Counted from the stretch's first letter, positions 8,859-17,936 are shown. The stretch: 36,265 bases of DNA from an uncultured Clostridia bacterium (GCA_947629725.1 CANREU010000002.1:1-36265); one strand, 5' to 3'. A program made the numbers and translations. The notes: a model not told the origin generated them from the letters alone.

Positions 8859-10535
8859 CTATACGATCGTCAACTGTTCTTTGAGGTCGGGCTTCGAGAA
8901 CTTCACGACGAGCTCGTTGTCCTTATGCGCTTCGGTGATGGGCATCCCGCAGAAATCGTAATTCGAGATGGTGATGTCCTCGATGGACCCGCCGCCCGAG
9001 AGATAGAGCTGGGCGGCGTACACGCCGAACTCCGCATGCGCGACGGAGATGTTCGCAAAGCGGATGTTCGCGAAATTCCCGCCTATGCCCGTTATCTGTA
9101 TGAGGATGACGTTGGGCGTCTTCACATAGTAGAGCTCGATGTCGCGGTATAAAACGTCAGACCACGTCTTGAGCGCGTTGGTGCCGAGGCGGCAGTCGAG
9201 CGGGGCGGAGAGAGGCGTCCATGTGGGAAGGGCGAATCCCACGCGGTTGTTGCGGAAGATCATGCCCTCCATGTCGCAATCGGACTCCCAAGTGAGGCAG
9301 TAGGCGCTCGCCTTGTCCGTCCAGACGTCGTTGTCCTCATACACGTTGCCGTTCCCGACGGCGGCGCCGCCCCAGCCCGTGCCCTTGAACTCGATCGCAT
9401 CGTCCCCCGTGCGCACGAAGTTGTGCGCGCCGTAGCCGTCGCGGCACTCGCTCATCATGATCCCGTCGCTGTACGTGCGGTAGCCGAGGAGGAGGTTATA
9501 CTCCGCGCGGGGGGCGTCGTCGTTGTAGAAGCACATCGTCCACGTGTTGGAGTTCACGATGGTGAGCCCGCGCGCCACGGGAGCCGTGCAGCCCGTTGCG
9601 TTGTACACATGCTTATACTTGTCGTCGCCGCCCTTGCAGGCGCCCATGTCGAGGAGCCCGCGGCCCAAAACTTTCGCGTTCTCCGTGCCCTCCGTGTGGA
9701 TGGCGGTGGTGCGGTTGTTGACGCCGCCGCTCACGCGGTCCTCGCATTTGAGGTAGGCGCCCCTTTCAAGCCAGATCACGGAGTTATCGGGGATCTTGAT
9801 GCTCGAAATGACGTGCAATCCCGCTTTGAATACGTAGTAGGTCTCCCCCTGCGTGAACTCGAGCTCGTCGTCGCCGTGCACTCCGGGCTCGATCTCGACG
9901 AGATCATAGCTCGAGGGCTTCACCATCTCCTCGTAGGGTGCCACAAAGAGGGTGACGGGCTCGAGGGTGGGATCGGTGTATTCGTCCCGCTCGTTCTTGG
10001 CAAAGGTAAACGTGAAAGTGCCGAAGCCTGTCGTGCGTGCGGAAACCTTGTCGCCGTCGAGCGACGCGGATACTTCCTTGCTCTCGGGGAGCACCACGCA
10101 CTTTTTATAGGCCTTTGAGGTGGTGAGTTCCACGTCGAGCACGAAGTCGTCCTCCGACGCTTCCACGTCGATCCACCCGAAGGAGTGGGAGCCCTTGCCG
10201 CAGCGCGCTGTGTAGACGGGAACTTCCGTCCCGTTCACTTTGAGGGTGTGCCAAGGGCTCTTGAGGAGCGCGTGCTCGGTGACCTCGTCGTTGTTCGCGG
10301 TAGAGCCCTTCTTGAACACTTCTCTCTGCCAGGTATCCATATCCTTGCCGAGGACCTCGGAGATCGAAACGACCTCGTCGTTGTCGTATTCGGTGGGATA
10401 GACCTCCACGTCCGTCGAGATGGGCGGAGGCGTCGGTTTATTCGGATCCACGGGCCCCTCCTCTCCGCATGCCGCGCACGTCAACGCAAGCGTCGCACAC
10501 AGCACAGCGGCCGAAATAAATTTTTTGAATTTCAC
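8859..10535 (-). CDS. Secreted beta-helix lipoprotein, GH28/GH49-like
   Basis: The protein is 558 aa. The start is GTG at 10535 behind an AAAGGAGA site. A signal sequence ends in a lipobox (TCAAC, Cys23), followed by a Pro/Thr linker, a beta-sandwich-like region (about 75-210) and a right-handed parallel beta-helix. The helix part has VIWLERGAYLKC, VLGRGLLDMG and HNFVRTGDDAIEFKG, which resemble GH28 polygalacturonase and GH49 dextranase-type enzymes; the paired Asp in GDD fits the catalytic acids, but the classical GH28 His-Gly motif is not evident. It therefore probably cuts an acidic or branched polysaccharide at the cell surface before import. It could instead be a lyase-fold binding protein. 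It ends in TAG. Confidence 0.72.
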   Translation of the reverse strand: MKFKKFISAAVLCATLALTCAACGEEGPVDPNKPTPPPISTDVEVYPTEYDNDEVVSISEVLGKDMDTWQREVFKKGSTANNDEVTEHALLKSPWHTLKVNGTEVPVYTARCGKGSHSFGWIDVEASEDDFVLDVELTTSKAYKKCVVLPESKEVSASLDGDKVSARTTGFGTFTFTFAKNERDEYTDPTLEPVTLFVAPYEEMVKPSSYDLVEIEPGVHGDDELEFTQGETYYVFKAGLHVISSIKIPDNSVIWLERGAYLKCEDRVSGGVNNRTTAIHTEGTENAKVLGRGLLDMGACKGGDDKYKHVYNATGCTAPVARGLTIVNSNTWTMCFYNDDAPRAEYNLLLGYRTYSDGIMMSECRDGYGAHNFVRTGDDAIEFKGTGWGGAAVGNGNVYEDNDVWTDKASAYCLTWESDCDMEGMIFRNNRVGFALPTWTPLSAPLDCRLGTNALKTWSDVLYRDIELYYVKTPNVILIQITGIGGNFANIRFANISVAHAEFGVYAAQLYLSGGGSIEDITISNYDFCGMPITEAHKDNELVVKFSKPDLKEQLTIV

Positions 10536-10559
10536 CTTTCATCTCCTTTCCGTGAATGT

Positions 10560-12365
10560 TTACTTGGACGGGACGTACTTTTCCAGCCCGTGCTCGGTGA
10601 TATAGGCGTTGTATTCCTTCTCCATCGTGCTCCCATAGTAAGAGCCGTTGTAGTCCGAGACGAACTTGTTCCAATAGCTGTCCATTGCGGCGCTCGCCGT
10701 GTAGAGAGCGGTCTTCCAGTCCGTCTTCCACGTCTTCGCGTTATACGTCCAATCCGCGGCGAGGGACTTGTCGATGAAGGCGGAAAGCACCTTCGTATCG
10801 AAGAAGTCGTAGGCGCCCTCCTGATGCTTCATCATCGAATCGGTGTAGAGGTCGGGATAGTCGGGAAGGACCATCGTCGCCGCCGTCTTTTGGTCGCGCT
10901 CGACGAGGATGTCGCCGTTCGTGAGGAGCGCTTTGGACTCGGGCGGGAGGTAGGTGAGATAGCCCGCGAACGCCGCCGAATCCGTCCAGCGGAGCTCCTG
11001 CAAAAATCCCTGCGGATCGGGCTCGCGGAGGGTCCTGCGCTTGGTGCGCGTCTCGTCCGTCCACTCCCAATGGGTCCTCTCCACGCCGTAGGTGATGAGT
11101 TCCACCCCCTCGGGGCTGTGGAGATATTCGAGGAGGTCGAGGCAGGCCTTCCGTCTCTCCTCGCTCATCCCCTCGCGGATGCACCAGCCGCGGTAGTAGT
11201 TGCTGTTGCTCTGCCCGCCGAAGTGTCCCGTCTTGCCCGCGGGCGGATCGCAGATGAGGATGCGGTCGCTCGCAAGCTCGATTGCGTCGGCGCCCGTAAT
11301 GCCGAGGGTGCTCATGTAGTTCGCGAGGATGACGTTATACCAGTTGTGCGCATACATCATGCCCGCCTTGCCGGAAGTAAATGCCCCTTCCTTCTGCTCC
11401 CTGCCCTTCGTGCCGTCCTCGAGGTTGACGATCCCCTCCGAGACGAGCTTGTTGAGGAAGGCGGTGGCGAGCTTGGAGCCCTCGGAGGTCGCGGTGTTGT
11501 GGTAGACGCCGTCCGCGTCCGCCGTCCAGCTCTTCCACGGGCTGTCGAAGGCGACGTGCAGCCACGAATCCATATCGCGGTTCGTCTCGGTGACGTATCC
11601 GTAGGTGTCGTCCTTACCGTTGCCGTCCGGGTCGTACTTGGTGAATGCCCGTGCGAGACGGTAGAATTCGCCGAGGTCTTTGGGGCCCTCCTCGGAGAAG
11701 CGGTACTCCGCGCGGATCTCCTCGGTGATCTCCCCTTTGCTCCCGACCACGCCCTCTTGGACCAGGATGTCGTCGAGCTTATTGTTGAGGTTGCGCACCC
11801 AGTCCCTGCGCACATAGAGGGACTTGTCGTTGTCGAGTTTTACGGGGACGAACCAGATCTCCCCCTGTGCGTAGGCGACGTTCGTCTTCATGTACTCAAA
11901 CTCTTTGAGGTACTCATAGAGATAGGGATATTCGTCCTTCGTCTCCTCGTTCACATAGTAGGTGATGGGGATGATCTCCCTGTCGCGGATGAGGCCGTTG
12001 TAGAGTTCGGAGCTCGGAGGCCCGGGGATGATGAAGAGCTCGTCGAGCTTGCCCTGCGTGCGCTGCAAGTCGAGCTGGGTGTAGTATGTTTCGAGAGAGG
12101 TGCTCCGCGCCTTCAGCCCAACCCCGATCTTGTTGGTGAGAACTTTGTAAATGTCGCTCTTCGCCTCCGCCGCCGAGTTGAACTGCTCCCAGTCGTTGCA
12201 GAACATGGTGATGGTATCGACGGAGTCCTCGTGCCACGGTTCGGGCGGCTCATAGGGCTCGCCGTCGTTGTAACGGGGAACGGCGCACGCGCCGACGGGG
12301 AGCAGGATCGCCGCCGCAAGAAGGGCGACGCCCGCGTTTCTGAAAAACCGTTTGCTCTTATTCAT
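10560..12365 (-). CDS. Extracellular solute-binding lipoprotein, LplA-like
   Basis: The protein is 601 aa, in the range of the long LplA-like binding proteins. The start is ATG at 12365 with a GGGAGGAG site. Its signal sequence ends LPVGAC with the lipidated Cys27. The mature part shows the family-1 binding-protein pattern: a VDTITMFCNDW first strand, YIVRRDWVRNL-like segments (here SLYVRRDWVRNL), and a DGNGKDDTYG turn that often binds calcium in this group. It would capture oligosaccharide outside the membrane and deliver it to the two permeases encoded downstream. It sits 12 bases after the first LamG gene and 24 bases before the beta-helix gene. Confidence 0.88.
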   Translation of the reverse strand: MNKSKRFFRNAGVALLAAAILLPVGACAVPRYNDGEPYEPPEPWHEDSVDTITMFCNDWEQFNSAAEAKSDIYKVLTNKIGVGLKARSTSLETYYTQLDLQRTQGKLDELFIIPGPPSSELYNGLIRDREIIPITYYVNEETKDEYPYLYEYLKEFEYMKTNVAYAQGEIWFVPVKLDNDKSLYVRRDWVRNLNNKLDDILVQEGVVGSKGEITEEIRAEYRFSEEGPKDLGEFYRLARAFTKYDPDGNGKDDTYGYVTETNRDMDSWLHVAFDSPWKSWTADADGVYHNTATSEGSKLATAFLNKLVSEGIVNLEDGTKGREQKEGAFTSGKAGMMYAHNWYNVILANYMSTLGITGADAIELASDRILICDPPAGKTGHFGGQSNSNYYRGWCIREGMSEERRKACLDLLEYLHSPEGVELITYGVERTHWEWTDETRTKRRTLREPDPQGFLQELRWTDSAAFAGYLTYLPPESKALLTNGDILVERDQKTAATMVLPDYPDLYTDSMMKHQEGAYDFFDTKVLSAFIDKSLAADWTYNAKTWKTDWKTALYTASAAMDSYWNKFVSDYNGSYYGSTMEKEYNAYITEHGLEKYVPSK

Positions 12366-12377
12366 GTTTCTCCTCCC

Positions 12378-15233
12378 TTATTTCTTCTTTCCGCATACGA
12401 ACGCTGCCGCAAGCGCCGTCACCGTGAGGGCGATCGCGCCCGCCGCGATGCTTCCGCCGCAGCCCTTCTTCTTGCCGCTCTCCGTGCTGCCGCCGCCGTC
12501 GCCGCCGTCGGGCTCCCCGGGCTCGGCCGCCGCGCCCTGTGCGAAGGTCGCCTTCACGTCGAAGTCCTCCGTGCCGTACACCGTGAAGGTGTAGGTGCCG
12601 TCGCCGTTGTCCGTGTAGTCCACCTTCTCCATGCTGATGCTCGTTACGATCTCGAGCGAGGCGAGATGGTAGCCCTCCGAAGGGGTCGCCGTGACCGTGA
12701 CCGTGTCGCCGAGGTAGGGCGCCTCTTTATCCGCCGTCACCGCGCCCTGCCCCCTCTTCGTGAGGTTGACGCGGCGGGCCGCCTTCGTCACTTCCACTTC
12801 GTATTTTATCGTCTGTTTGGAGGTGAGCGCCGTGGCGTAACCGAGGTCGGCGGTATCGACCGTGGAGGTGAGGTACCACTTCCCGCCCTCCTGCACGAGT
12901 GCCTCCCAAAGGACTGCGATCTGCACCGTCTCGCCGTTCTCGAAGGTGATGTCCACCGTCGCGTCGTTGAGGCGCTGCTTGATCTGCGTCATGCTCAAGT
13001 TGTCGGTGAGGGGACGGGACTCGTCTTTGAGTACCGCGCCGTCCGCAAATTCCGCCTCTTCCGCGACCTCTTTCACGATCCTGCCGCCGAGGCTCTCCGC
13101 GTACACATTGGTGTTCTTCCAGAGAGCATTCGCCTGATCGAGGGTGAGGGCGAAGTTGTAGAGGCTCACGTCGTCGATCCAGCCCGTGAAGAGCTGATAG
13201 CCGTTCCCCCAGACCGCCTCGCCGCCGATGGCGAAGGACATATCGTAGTTTTTGAGATTCCAGTCGGCGGGGCAATCCTGCGAGAAGGTCTCCGCGCCGT
13301 TGACGAACACCTTGACCCACTCTCCCGGGAGAACGGAGACGGTGACGTCGTTCATGCGCTGCGAGCCGTCCGAGAGGACGACGGCGCCCCAGTAGGGGTC
13401 GGTCGCGCCCGCGATCTTGTGGGCGGTGAGACGGAGGTTGGTGCCGCCTCCGTCGATGAGGAGGCGGCAGAACTGCGTGGGCCCGTTCCAGCTGCTGAAG
13501 CCGAAGCTGCAGGGGGACGCCCAGTCGCTCGTGTTCGTGTTGGTGCCGTCCGTCATGTACTTATATTGGATGCCGTCCTGCCGGTAGCGGAAGGTGAGGG
13601 TGAAGCCGTGGGTGAGGTTGTCGCTGAGGTCCTTGTCCCGCGGGAGCATGAGCATGGACTTGCCGTCGAAGTAGATGGCGCCGTTGTCCGCTCTGCCCGT
13701 CCCCCACCGGTCGGTCTCGCTCGCATCGTGCGTGGAGACGGGGACGAGGTCGTTGTTGCCCACGCTGTCCTTCATGAGGTTTGCGGGATCGTTGAAGTCC
13801 CACCGCGCGACGGGCTTGAAGAGCCGCTTGCCCGCCTTGATCTCCACGGGGAGCTCGGTGCGCACTTCGAGATAGGAGGTCGCCCCGTCCTTCACGGTGC
13901 CGACCGCATAGTATTTGCCCTCCGCGTAGTCGAAGATGACTTCGTCGTAGGTGAGCGTAACGGTCTTTGCGTCCTGCCCCTTCAGTTTGAGGGAGACGGT
14001 CGAGGTGTTGACCTCGGCGAGCATCGCCTCCTCCGTCATGCTGTCGTCGAGCGGGCTCTTTACGACGGCGCCCGCAAACACGGGATCGCCGATGCTCTCA
14101 ACGAGGGCGACATCGAGTTCGTGCCGCACCTCGACGGTGTTCGCAAAGGGGGTGAAGCCGAGCGCCTTGCCGTCCACCTTCCCGACCGCGGTGTAGGTGT
14201 CCCCCGCCTTCTCGACGTTCGTCCACTGCACGGCGGGCGTCATCGCGGTCGTCCCCGCGGAGAGGGTGAGTTCCGCCGTCGCGGGGCTCAAAAGGGCGAG
14301 CATCTCGCTCTCCGTCATGAGGGAATTGAGGGGGGCCGCCGTGGGAGCCGCCTCGAAGTCTGCGGAGACTTTCGCCGAGGAAATGCGGGAGACGTCGCTC
14401 TCCTGCAAGCTCTTATCCGCGCGGTACGCCTCGACGCAGCCGTCGTCCATCGCGAAGTCGTAGCAGGCGATGTATTTGATGGAGCCCTTGCTGCCGCCCA
14501 CCGAAGCGCCGTTGTATTCGCCGCCGACGGAGAACACGCAGGAACCGTTCGCCGCCGTCCAATCGACGGGAACGATGTGCTCGTAGTTGTCCCCGGGAAC
14601 ATCCGACTTGTCGACGCCGTCCACCCACATGCGGAGGGTGTCGCCGGGGCGCACGCTGATGATGATCTCGTGGAAGTTGTCGTCTGCCTCCGCTCCCTGA
14701 ATGAGACGGGCGCTCTTGTAGTAATCCGTCGAGCTTACGTCGGCCTTGTTGCCGACCGTGAGGCACCCGAGCTGGGCACGGAATGCCCCCGCCTCGGTGT
14801 TCGGATCGCCCGTCGTGAAGGAGAGACTGCCGCGCACGCCGAGGTAGTGGCACCACGGGCTGTTCCCCTTGTCCGTCTTTACCTCAAAGGCGAGGGTGAA
14901 CGCCTTCGCCTCGGAGAACATGTTGTTGCCCGCGTCCTGCTTCAAGCACAGCTTGCCGTCGAAGGAAATGCCGCCGCCGTCGAGCATCGTATATTGGTTC
15001 AAAAGTTCGCCCGTGCCGCCCTGCACCCACGCATTGCCGAAGGTCATGTTGTAGTGCCCCATCGCGTCCTTGCCGATGTTCGCATCGTCGTCGAACTTGT
15101 AGAGCGCAATGGGCTCCACCGCGTCGCCGTCCGCCGCACGGACGGGAATGAGCGCGGAAACGCCCGCCGCGGCAAACGCAAAGGACACCGCAGCGAGGGC
15201 GTAAAGGGAAGATCTCCGGAGAGATTTGGTCAT
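12378..15233 (-). CDS. Large LamG/Ig-like surface protein with C-terminal anchor
   Basis: The protein is 951 aa. The start is ATG at 15233 with an AAGGAGG site; an upstream in-frame ATG at 15296 lies inside the promoter and is rejected. A signal peptide (1-34) is followed by a LamG domain (about 40-265), Ig-like modules, a second LamG domain (about 470-700), another Ig-like module, and a bacterial-repeat domain ending near DFDVKATF. A Gly/Glu/Pro linker leads to a C-terminal anchor: KKKGCGGSIA, a hydrophobic helix, and a KKK tail. It is the first gene of the operon and a paralogue of the LamG protein at 634-3819. LamG modules suggest carbohydrate binding at the cell surface; no catalytic residues are recognisable. 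Confidence 0.85.
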   Translation of the reverse strand: MTKSLRRSSLYALAAVSFAFAAAGVSALIPVRAADGDAVEPIALYKFDDDANIGKDAMGHYNMTFGNAWVQGGTGELLNQYTMLDGGGISFDGKLCLKQDAGNNMFSEAKAFTLAFEVKTDKGNSPWCHYLGVRGSLSFTTGDPNTEAGAFRAQLGCLTVGNKADVSSTDYYKSARLIQGAEADDNFHEIIISVRPGDTLRMWVDGVDKSDVPGDNYEHIVPVDWTAANGSCVFSVGGEYNGASVGGSKGSIKYIACYDFAMDDGCVEAYRADKSLQESDVSRISSAKVSADFEAAPTAAPLNSLMTESEMLALLSPATAELTLSAGTTAMTPAVQWTNVEKAGDTYTAVGKVDGKALGFTPFANTVEVRHELDVALVESIGDPVFAGAVVKSPLDDSMTEEAMLAEVNTSTVSLKLKGQDAKTVTLTYDEVIFDYAEGKYYAVGTVKDGATSYLEVRTELPVEIKAGKRLFKPVARWDFNDPANLMKDSVGNNDLVPVSTHDASETDRWGTGRADNGAIYFDGKSMLMLPRDKDLSDNLTHGFTLTFRYRQDGIQYKYMTDGTNTNTSDWASPCSFGFSSWNGPTQFCRLLIDGGGTNLRLTAHKIAGATDPYWGAVVLSDGSQRMNDVTVSVLPGEWVKVFVNGAETFSQDCPADWNLKNYDMSFAIGGEAVWGNGYQLFTGWIDDVSLYNFALTLDQANALWKNTNVYAESLGGRIVKEVAEEAEFADGAVLKDESRPLTDNLSMTQIKQRLNDATVDITFENGETVQIAVLWEALVQEGGKWYLTSTVDTADLGYATALTSKQTIKYEVEVTKAARRVNLTKRGQGAVTADKEAPYLGDTVTVTATPSEGYHLASLEIVTSISMEKVDYTDNGDGTYTFTVYGTEDFDVKATFAQGAAAEPGEPDGGDGGGSTESGKKKGCGGSIAAGAIALTVTALAAAFVCGKKK

Positions 15234-15250
15234 ACCTTCCTCCTTGTTTG

Positions 15251-15293
15251 TTTGCAAATTACAAATTATTTGAATTGCAAACACAAATTTGTG
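15251..15293. promoter_or_regulatory. Operator-like palindromes over the operon start site
   Basis: CACAAATTTGTG (15282-15293) is a perfect 12-base palindrome lying on the predicted transcription start of the leftward operon. Just inside the leader, TTTGCAA (15251-15257) and TTGCAAA (15275-15281) form a second inverted pair. A protein bound here would block the leftward promoter. The divergent AraC-family regulator is a natural candidate, but AraC sites are more often direct repeats, so another repressor is possible. Confidence 0.5.
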
Positions 15294-15298
15294 CACTT

Positions 15299-15329
15299 AT
15301 TATAGCACCCCCCCCCGAAATTTTTTCAA
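15299..15329 (-). promoter_or_regulatory. Promoter of the carbohydrate operon, with a 9-C spacer tract
   Basis: On the minus strand TTGAAA (15324-15329) and TATAAT (15299-15304) are 19 bases apart. The spacer contains nine consecutive G on the coding strand (C at 15308-15316). Nineteen bases is longer than the usual 17, so loss of two G by slippage would give optimal spacing. The first gene begins about 58 bases after the predicted start site. Confidence 0.7.
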
Positions 15330-15424
15330 GCCTTTTTGAAAAAATAAAAATAAGATATTTAAGACAGTCTTGGATATTTTTACTTTTTTTCGGAATTAAC
15401 AGGGAATTTTTTCGTTTTAACGTC

Positions 15425-15453
15425 TTGCATTGTGCAATTTGTTGTGATAAAAT
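15425..15453 (+). promoter_or_regulatory. Extended -10 promoter of the araC-family gene
   Basis: TTGCAT (15425-15430), 17 bases, TAAAAT (15448-15453), with TGA directly before the -10 giving an extended -10. The expected start site is 15460-15461, which is the ATG itself, and there is no ribosome-binding site in front of it. The transcript is therefore predicted to be leaderless. Confidence 0.65.
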
Positions 15454-15460
15454 GACAGGT

Positions 15461-16507
15461 ATGAAAGAGTTTCGTTTCAAAGACATCGGAACGGCGGAGC
15501 CCGAAGCGGTCGCCTGTTATATCAAAAAGTTCACGCCCTCCTTCTATATGGGGATGCACAGCCACGTCTCCGTCGAGATGATGTATGCGAGCAAGGGGAA
15601 CTTCTCCCTCGAGATCATGCGGAAGGCGGGCGGCGAGGGGATCGGCGAGATCTTCAAGGTCACCGTCCACCAGGGGGAGCTCGTCTTCCTCGACGTGGGC
15701 GTCTTCCACCGCCTCCTCATCGACGAGGACGAGGTGACCATCTATAATGTGGAACTCGCGCTGCGCGCGCCCGTGAAGGAGGCCTCCTACCGCGTGAACG
15801 GCGTGCTGCCCGTAAACTATGCCGCGCTCATCGAGATGACCGCCCTCAAATCGCTCGCGGACGCCCCCGACGGCTACAAGATCGTGCCCAATCTCTCGCA
15901 GATCGACTCCTCCTTCCGCCGCCTCATCTTCACCGTGATGAAGCCGAGCACCTGCCTTGAGGACGCCTGTTGTGCCCGCGCGCGCATCCTCCTCTTCTTC
16001 ATGGAGATCGCCCGCAGCCTCACCCTCCTCGAGAAGAACGACGCCCACTATGTGAAGAAGGTGCAGCTCTACATCAAACACCACTATCACCTGAAGATCA
16101 CCCTCGACGACATCGCGAAGGCGGTGGGCTACCACAAGTCGTATATCTCCGCGCAATACAAAAACTACACGGGGAAGACGATCGTGCAGACGATCAACGA
16201 GCTGCGTATCTCCAAGAGCCTCCGCCTCTTGCGCGATACCAGCCTGCCCATTGCGGAGATCGCGCGGCAGGTGGGCTTCCCCTCCTATGCGCAGATGGTG
16301 CACGCCTTTCACCAGACGGTGCAGATGTCCCCCTCCGCCTGCCGCAAGGTGTTTCTGAACGACGAGATGGACTACGACGACCCGCAATACAGCTCCATCT
16401 CCATCCGGATCAACGAAGAGGACTTCCTCCTCGACGACGAGGAATTCAGTAACGCCTACTACAAAAAGGATGTGACGGGAAAGTCCAAAAAACTCCTGAA
16501 TTATTGA
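15461..16507 (+). CDS. AraC-family transcriptional regulator
   Basis: The protein is 348 aa from the ATG at 15461 (an ATG three codons earlier, at 15452, overlaps the -10 box). The N-terminal part (about 15-110) looks like a cupin sensor, with MHSHVSVEMMY and HQGELVFLDVGVFHRL. The C-terminal part (about 198-298) holds the two helix-turn-helix units of the AraC family: LDDIAKAVGYHKSYIS and IAEIARQVGFPSYAQMVHAF. An acidic tail of about 50 residues follows, which is unusual for the family. It is divergent from the polysaccharide operon, so it most likely senses an oligosaccharide and controls that operon. Confidence 0.88.
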   Translation: MKEFRFKDIGTAEPEAVACYIKKFTPSFYMGMHSHVSVEMMYASKGNFSLEIMRKAGGEGIGEIFKVTVHQGELVFLDVGVFHRLLIDEDEVTIYNVELALRAPVKEASYRVNGVLPVNYAALIEMTALKSLADAPDGYKIVPNLSQIDSSFRRLIFTVMKPSTCLEDACCARARILLFFMEIARSLTLLEKNDAHYVKKVQLYIKHHYHLKITLDDIAKAVGYHKSYISAQYKNYTGKTIVQTINELRISKSLRLLRDTSLPIAEIARQVGFPSYAQMVHAFHQTVQMSPSACRKVFLNDEMDYDDPQYSSISIRINEEDFLLDDEEFSNAYYKKDVTGKSKKLLNY

Positions 16508-16533
16508 CATGGGGTCGGAAAAATCAAAAAAAG

Positions 16534-16570
16534 AAAGAGCCGTGCGGCACTTTTCGCAGGCTCTTTTTTC
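16534..16570. terminator. Bidirectional intrinsic terminator
   Basis: AAAGAGCC (16534-16541) pairs with GGCTCTTT (16559-16566), with an inner TGCG/CGCA extension and a T-run after it; the minus strand shows a T-run too. It serves the araC-family gene and the convergent SGNH gene. Confidence 0.75.
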
Positions 16571-16624
16571 TTTTTAACTTTTACACTTTGCTTCCTCAAA
16601 AAGGGCGCCGCCCTCCGCCTGTTT

Positions 16625-17701
16625 TCAGCCGAAGACCGTCTTTAATACGACCTGCGCATACACGCGGTGCATGAAGTCGTTGGGGTGGTTGATCCCGTTG
16701 GAGAGGGTGTCGTAGAGGCTCTTCCGCTTCAAGAGAAGGCGGTGCACCTCCCCCACGTCGGCGAGCGCCGTCCGCTCCCGCGCGAGCTCTGCGCTCTTCA
16801 ATGCGTCGGGGTATTCCGCATGGTAGTGATACACGGAGGAGCCGAGGGAAAACCCGATGTTCGGGTTGGGCAGGATGGGCGAAACGAGCACGAACTCCGC
16901 CGAGGGCACCCGCGCGCGGATCTTGTCGATGATGGCAAGGATACGGCGGCGGAATTCCTCGGGGCGGAACACCCCCGCGTCGTTCATGCCGAAGGCGAGG
17001 AGGACGAGGTCGGGCTTCGCCACGATCACGGGCGCGAGGTTCTCGCTCTTCTCCCCCCAATCCGTGCACATGCCGCTCACCGCGCAGTTCGTAAAACGCA
17101 CCCTTCCCCCGCGCGCGCCGATCTCTGCCGCCACGAGCTCCGCATAGGGCGGACAGTAGGGCGGGCGGCGCACGTCCTTCATGCCGCTCGAGCCCCAGCC
17201 GTAAGTGATGCTGTCGCCGTAGCCGACGACGCTTATCTCCTCCCCCGCCGCACATTTCCGCAGGGTACGGGGGAATTTTTCCCTCTTTGCGGGGACAACG
17301 GCATAGGCGCCGCTCGGCGCATGGCGGTAGGTGACGGCGAGCTGGTAGGCGCGCAGCCCCTCGCGGTCGGCGAAGAGGTCCTCCACGCGGTAGGACCCGA
17401 GCCCGTCCGCCGCGGGCAGGATCCCGTCCTTCGGCTCAAAGGCGGGCAGGCGGTATTCCCTCCACGGGAGGAAGGGGATCTCCCCTCCCCTCGCGATCTC
17501 GAGCTCGCCGAAAGCGTTCACCGAGACCTCCTCTTTGTAGGAGACGGCGCGGTCCGCACTCGTCACCGAGAGGAGCTCGCGGACGGGATAGGCGAGACGG
17601 AAGGGCCTGATCTCGCCGAATACATCCTCGAAGACGGTGATAAATTCCTCATACACGGTATCTCCCTGCCAAAGCGGGACCAGCCTGTTTTCATCCATCA
17701 T
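16625..17701 (-). CDS. SGNH/GDSL hydrolase, probable carbohydrate esterase
   Basis: The protein is 358 aa from the ATG at 17701, which has an AGGAGG site (a second ATG follows directly; a longer frame to 17827 has no such site). The N-terminal half (about 1-140) looks like a beta-sandwich. The C-terminal half is an SGNH hydrolase: GDSIT with Ser164 as nucleophile, FGMND near 237-241, and NGINHPND with the catalytic His339. No signal peptide is seen, so it is probably cytoplasmic. Two-domain SGNH enzymes of this kind often remove acetyl groups from plant polysaccharides, which would fit the neighbouring GH36/GH43 operon, but the substrate is inferred. It has its own promoter. Confidence 0.8.
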   Translation of the reverse strand: MMDENRLVPLWQGDTVYEEFITVFEDVFGEIRPFRLAYPVRELLSVTSADRAVSYKEEVSVNAFGELEIARGGEIPFLPWREYRLPAFEPKDGILPAADGLGSYRVEDLFADREGLRAYQLAVTYRHAPSGAYAVVPAKREKFPRTLRKCAAGEEISVVGYGDSITYGWGSSGMKDVRRPPYCPPYAELVAAEIGARGGRVRFTNCAVSGMCTDWGEKSENLAPVIVAKPDLVLLAFGMNDAGVFRPEEFRRRILAIIDKIRARVPSAEFVLVSPILPNPNIGFSLGSSVYHYHAEYPDALKSAELARERTALADVGEVHRLLLKRKSLYDTLSNGINHPNDFMHRVYAQVVLKTVFG

Positions 17702-17818
17702 CCTTTCCTCCTCTTCGTTCCCGCCGCCGCGCGCGCAACGGCCGTGACCGCCGCAAAACGGGGCAAAAGTCTCATCCGGGACGCCCCTTTTTGTGAATTT
17801 CGTCCATTTGACGGATCC

Positions 17819-17847
17819 ATTATACAAGAAAAAGACCGTTTTGTAAA
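17819..17847 (-). promoter_or_regulatory. Promoter of the SGNH hydrolase gene
   Basis: TTTACA (17842-17847), 17 bases, TATAAT (17819-17824) on the minus strand. It leaves a leader of about 110 bases before the ATG at 17701. The rest of the gap from 17702 to 18004 shows only this promoter and the terminator at 17937-17967. Confidence 0.7.
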
Positions 17848-17936
17848 GCCCCGCTCGAACATGAACCTAAAAATATGGAAGGCAGCATGAAGTATTTTAA
17901 GCTGCAATGACCCAAGCAAAAGGCCTCAAACCCCGA

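Noticed and set aside
10185-15305. A 1706-codon open frame on the plus strand
   Set aside because: It runs opposite to three genes with clear signal peptides, domains and ribosome-binding sites. Its Arg/Val/Gly/His-rich composition is what the reverse of G+C-rich codons gives. The same holds for long frames at 28363-30330, 2140-4020 and 21819-23516.
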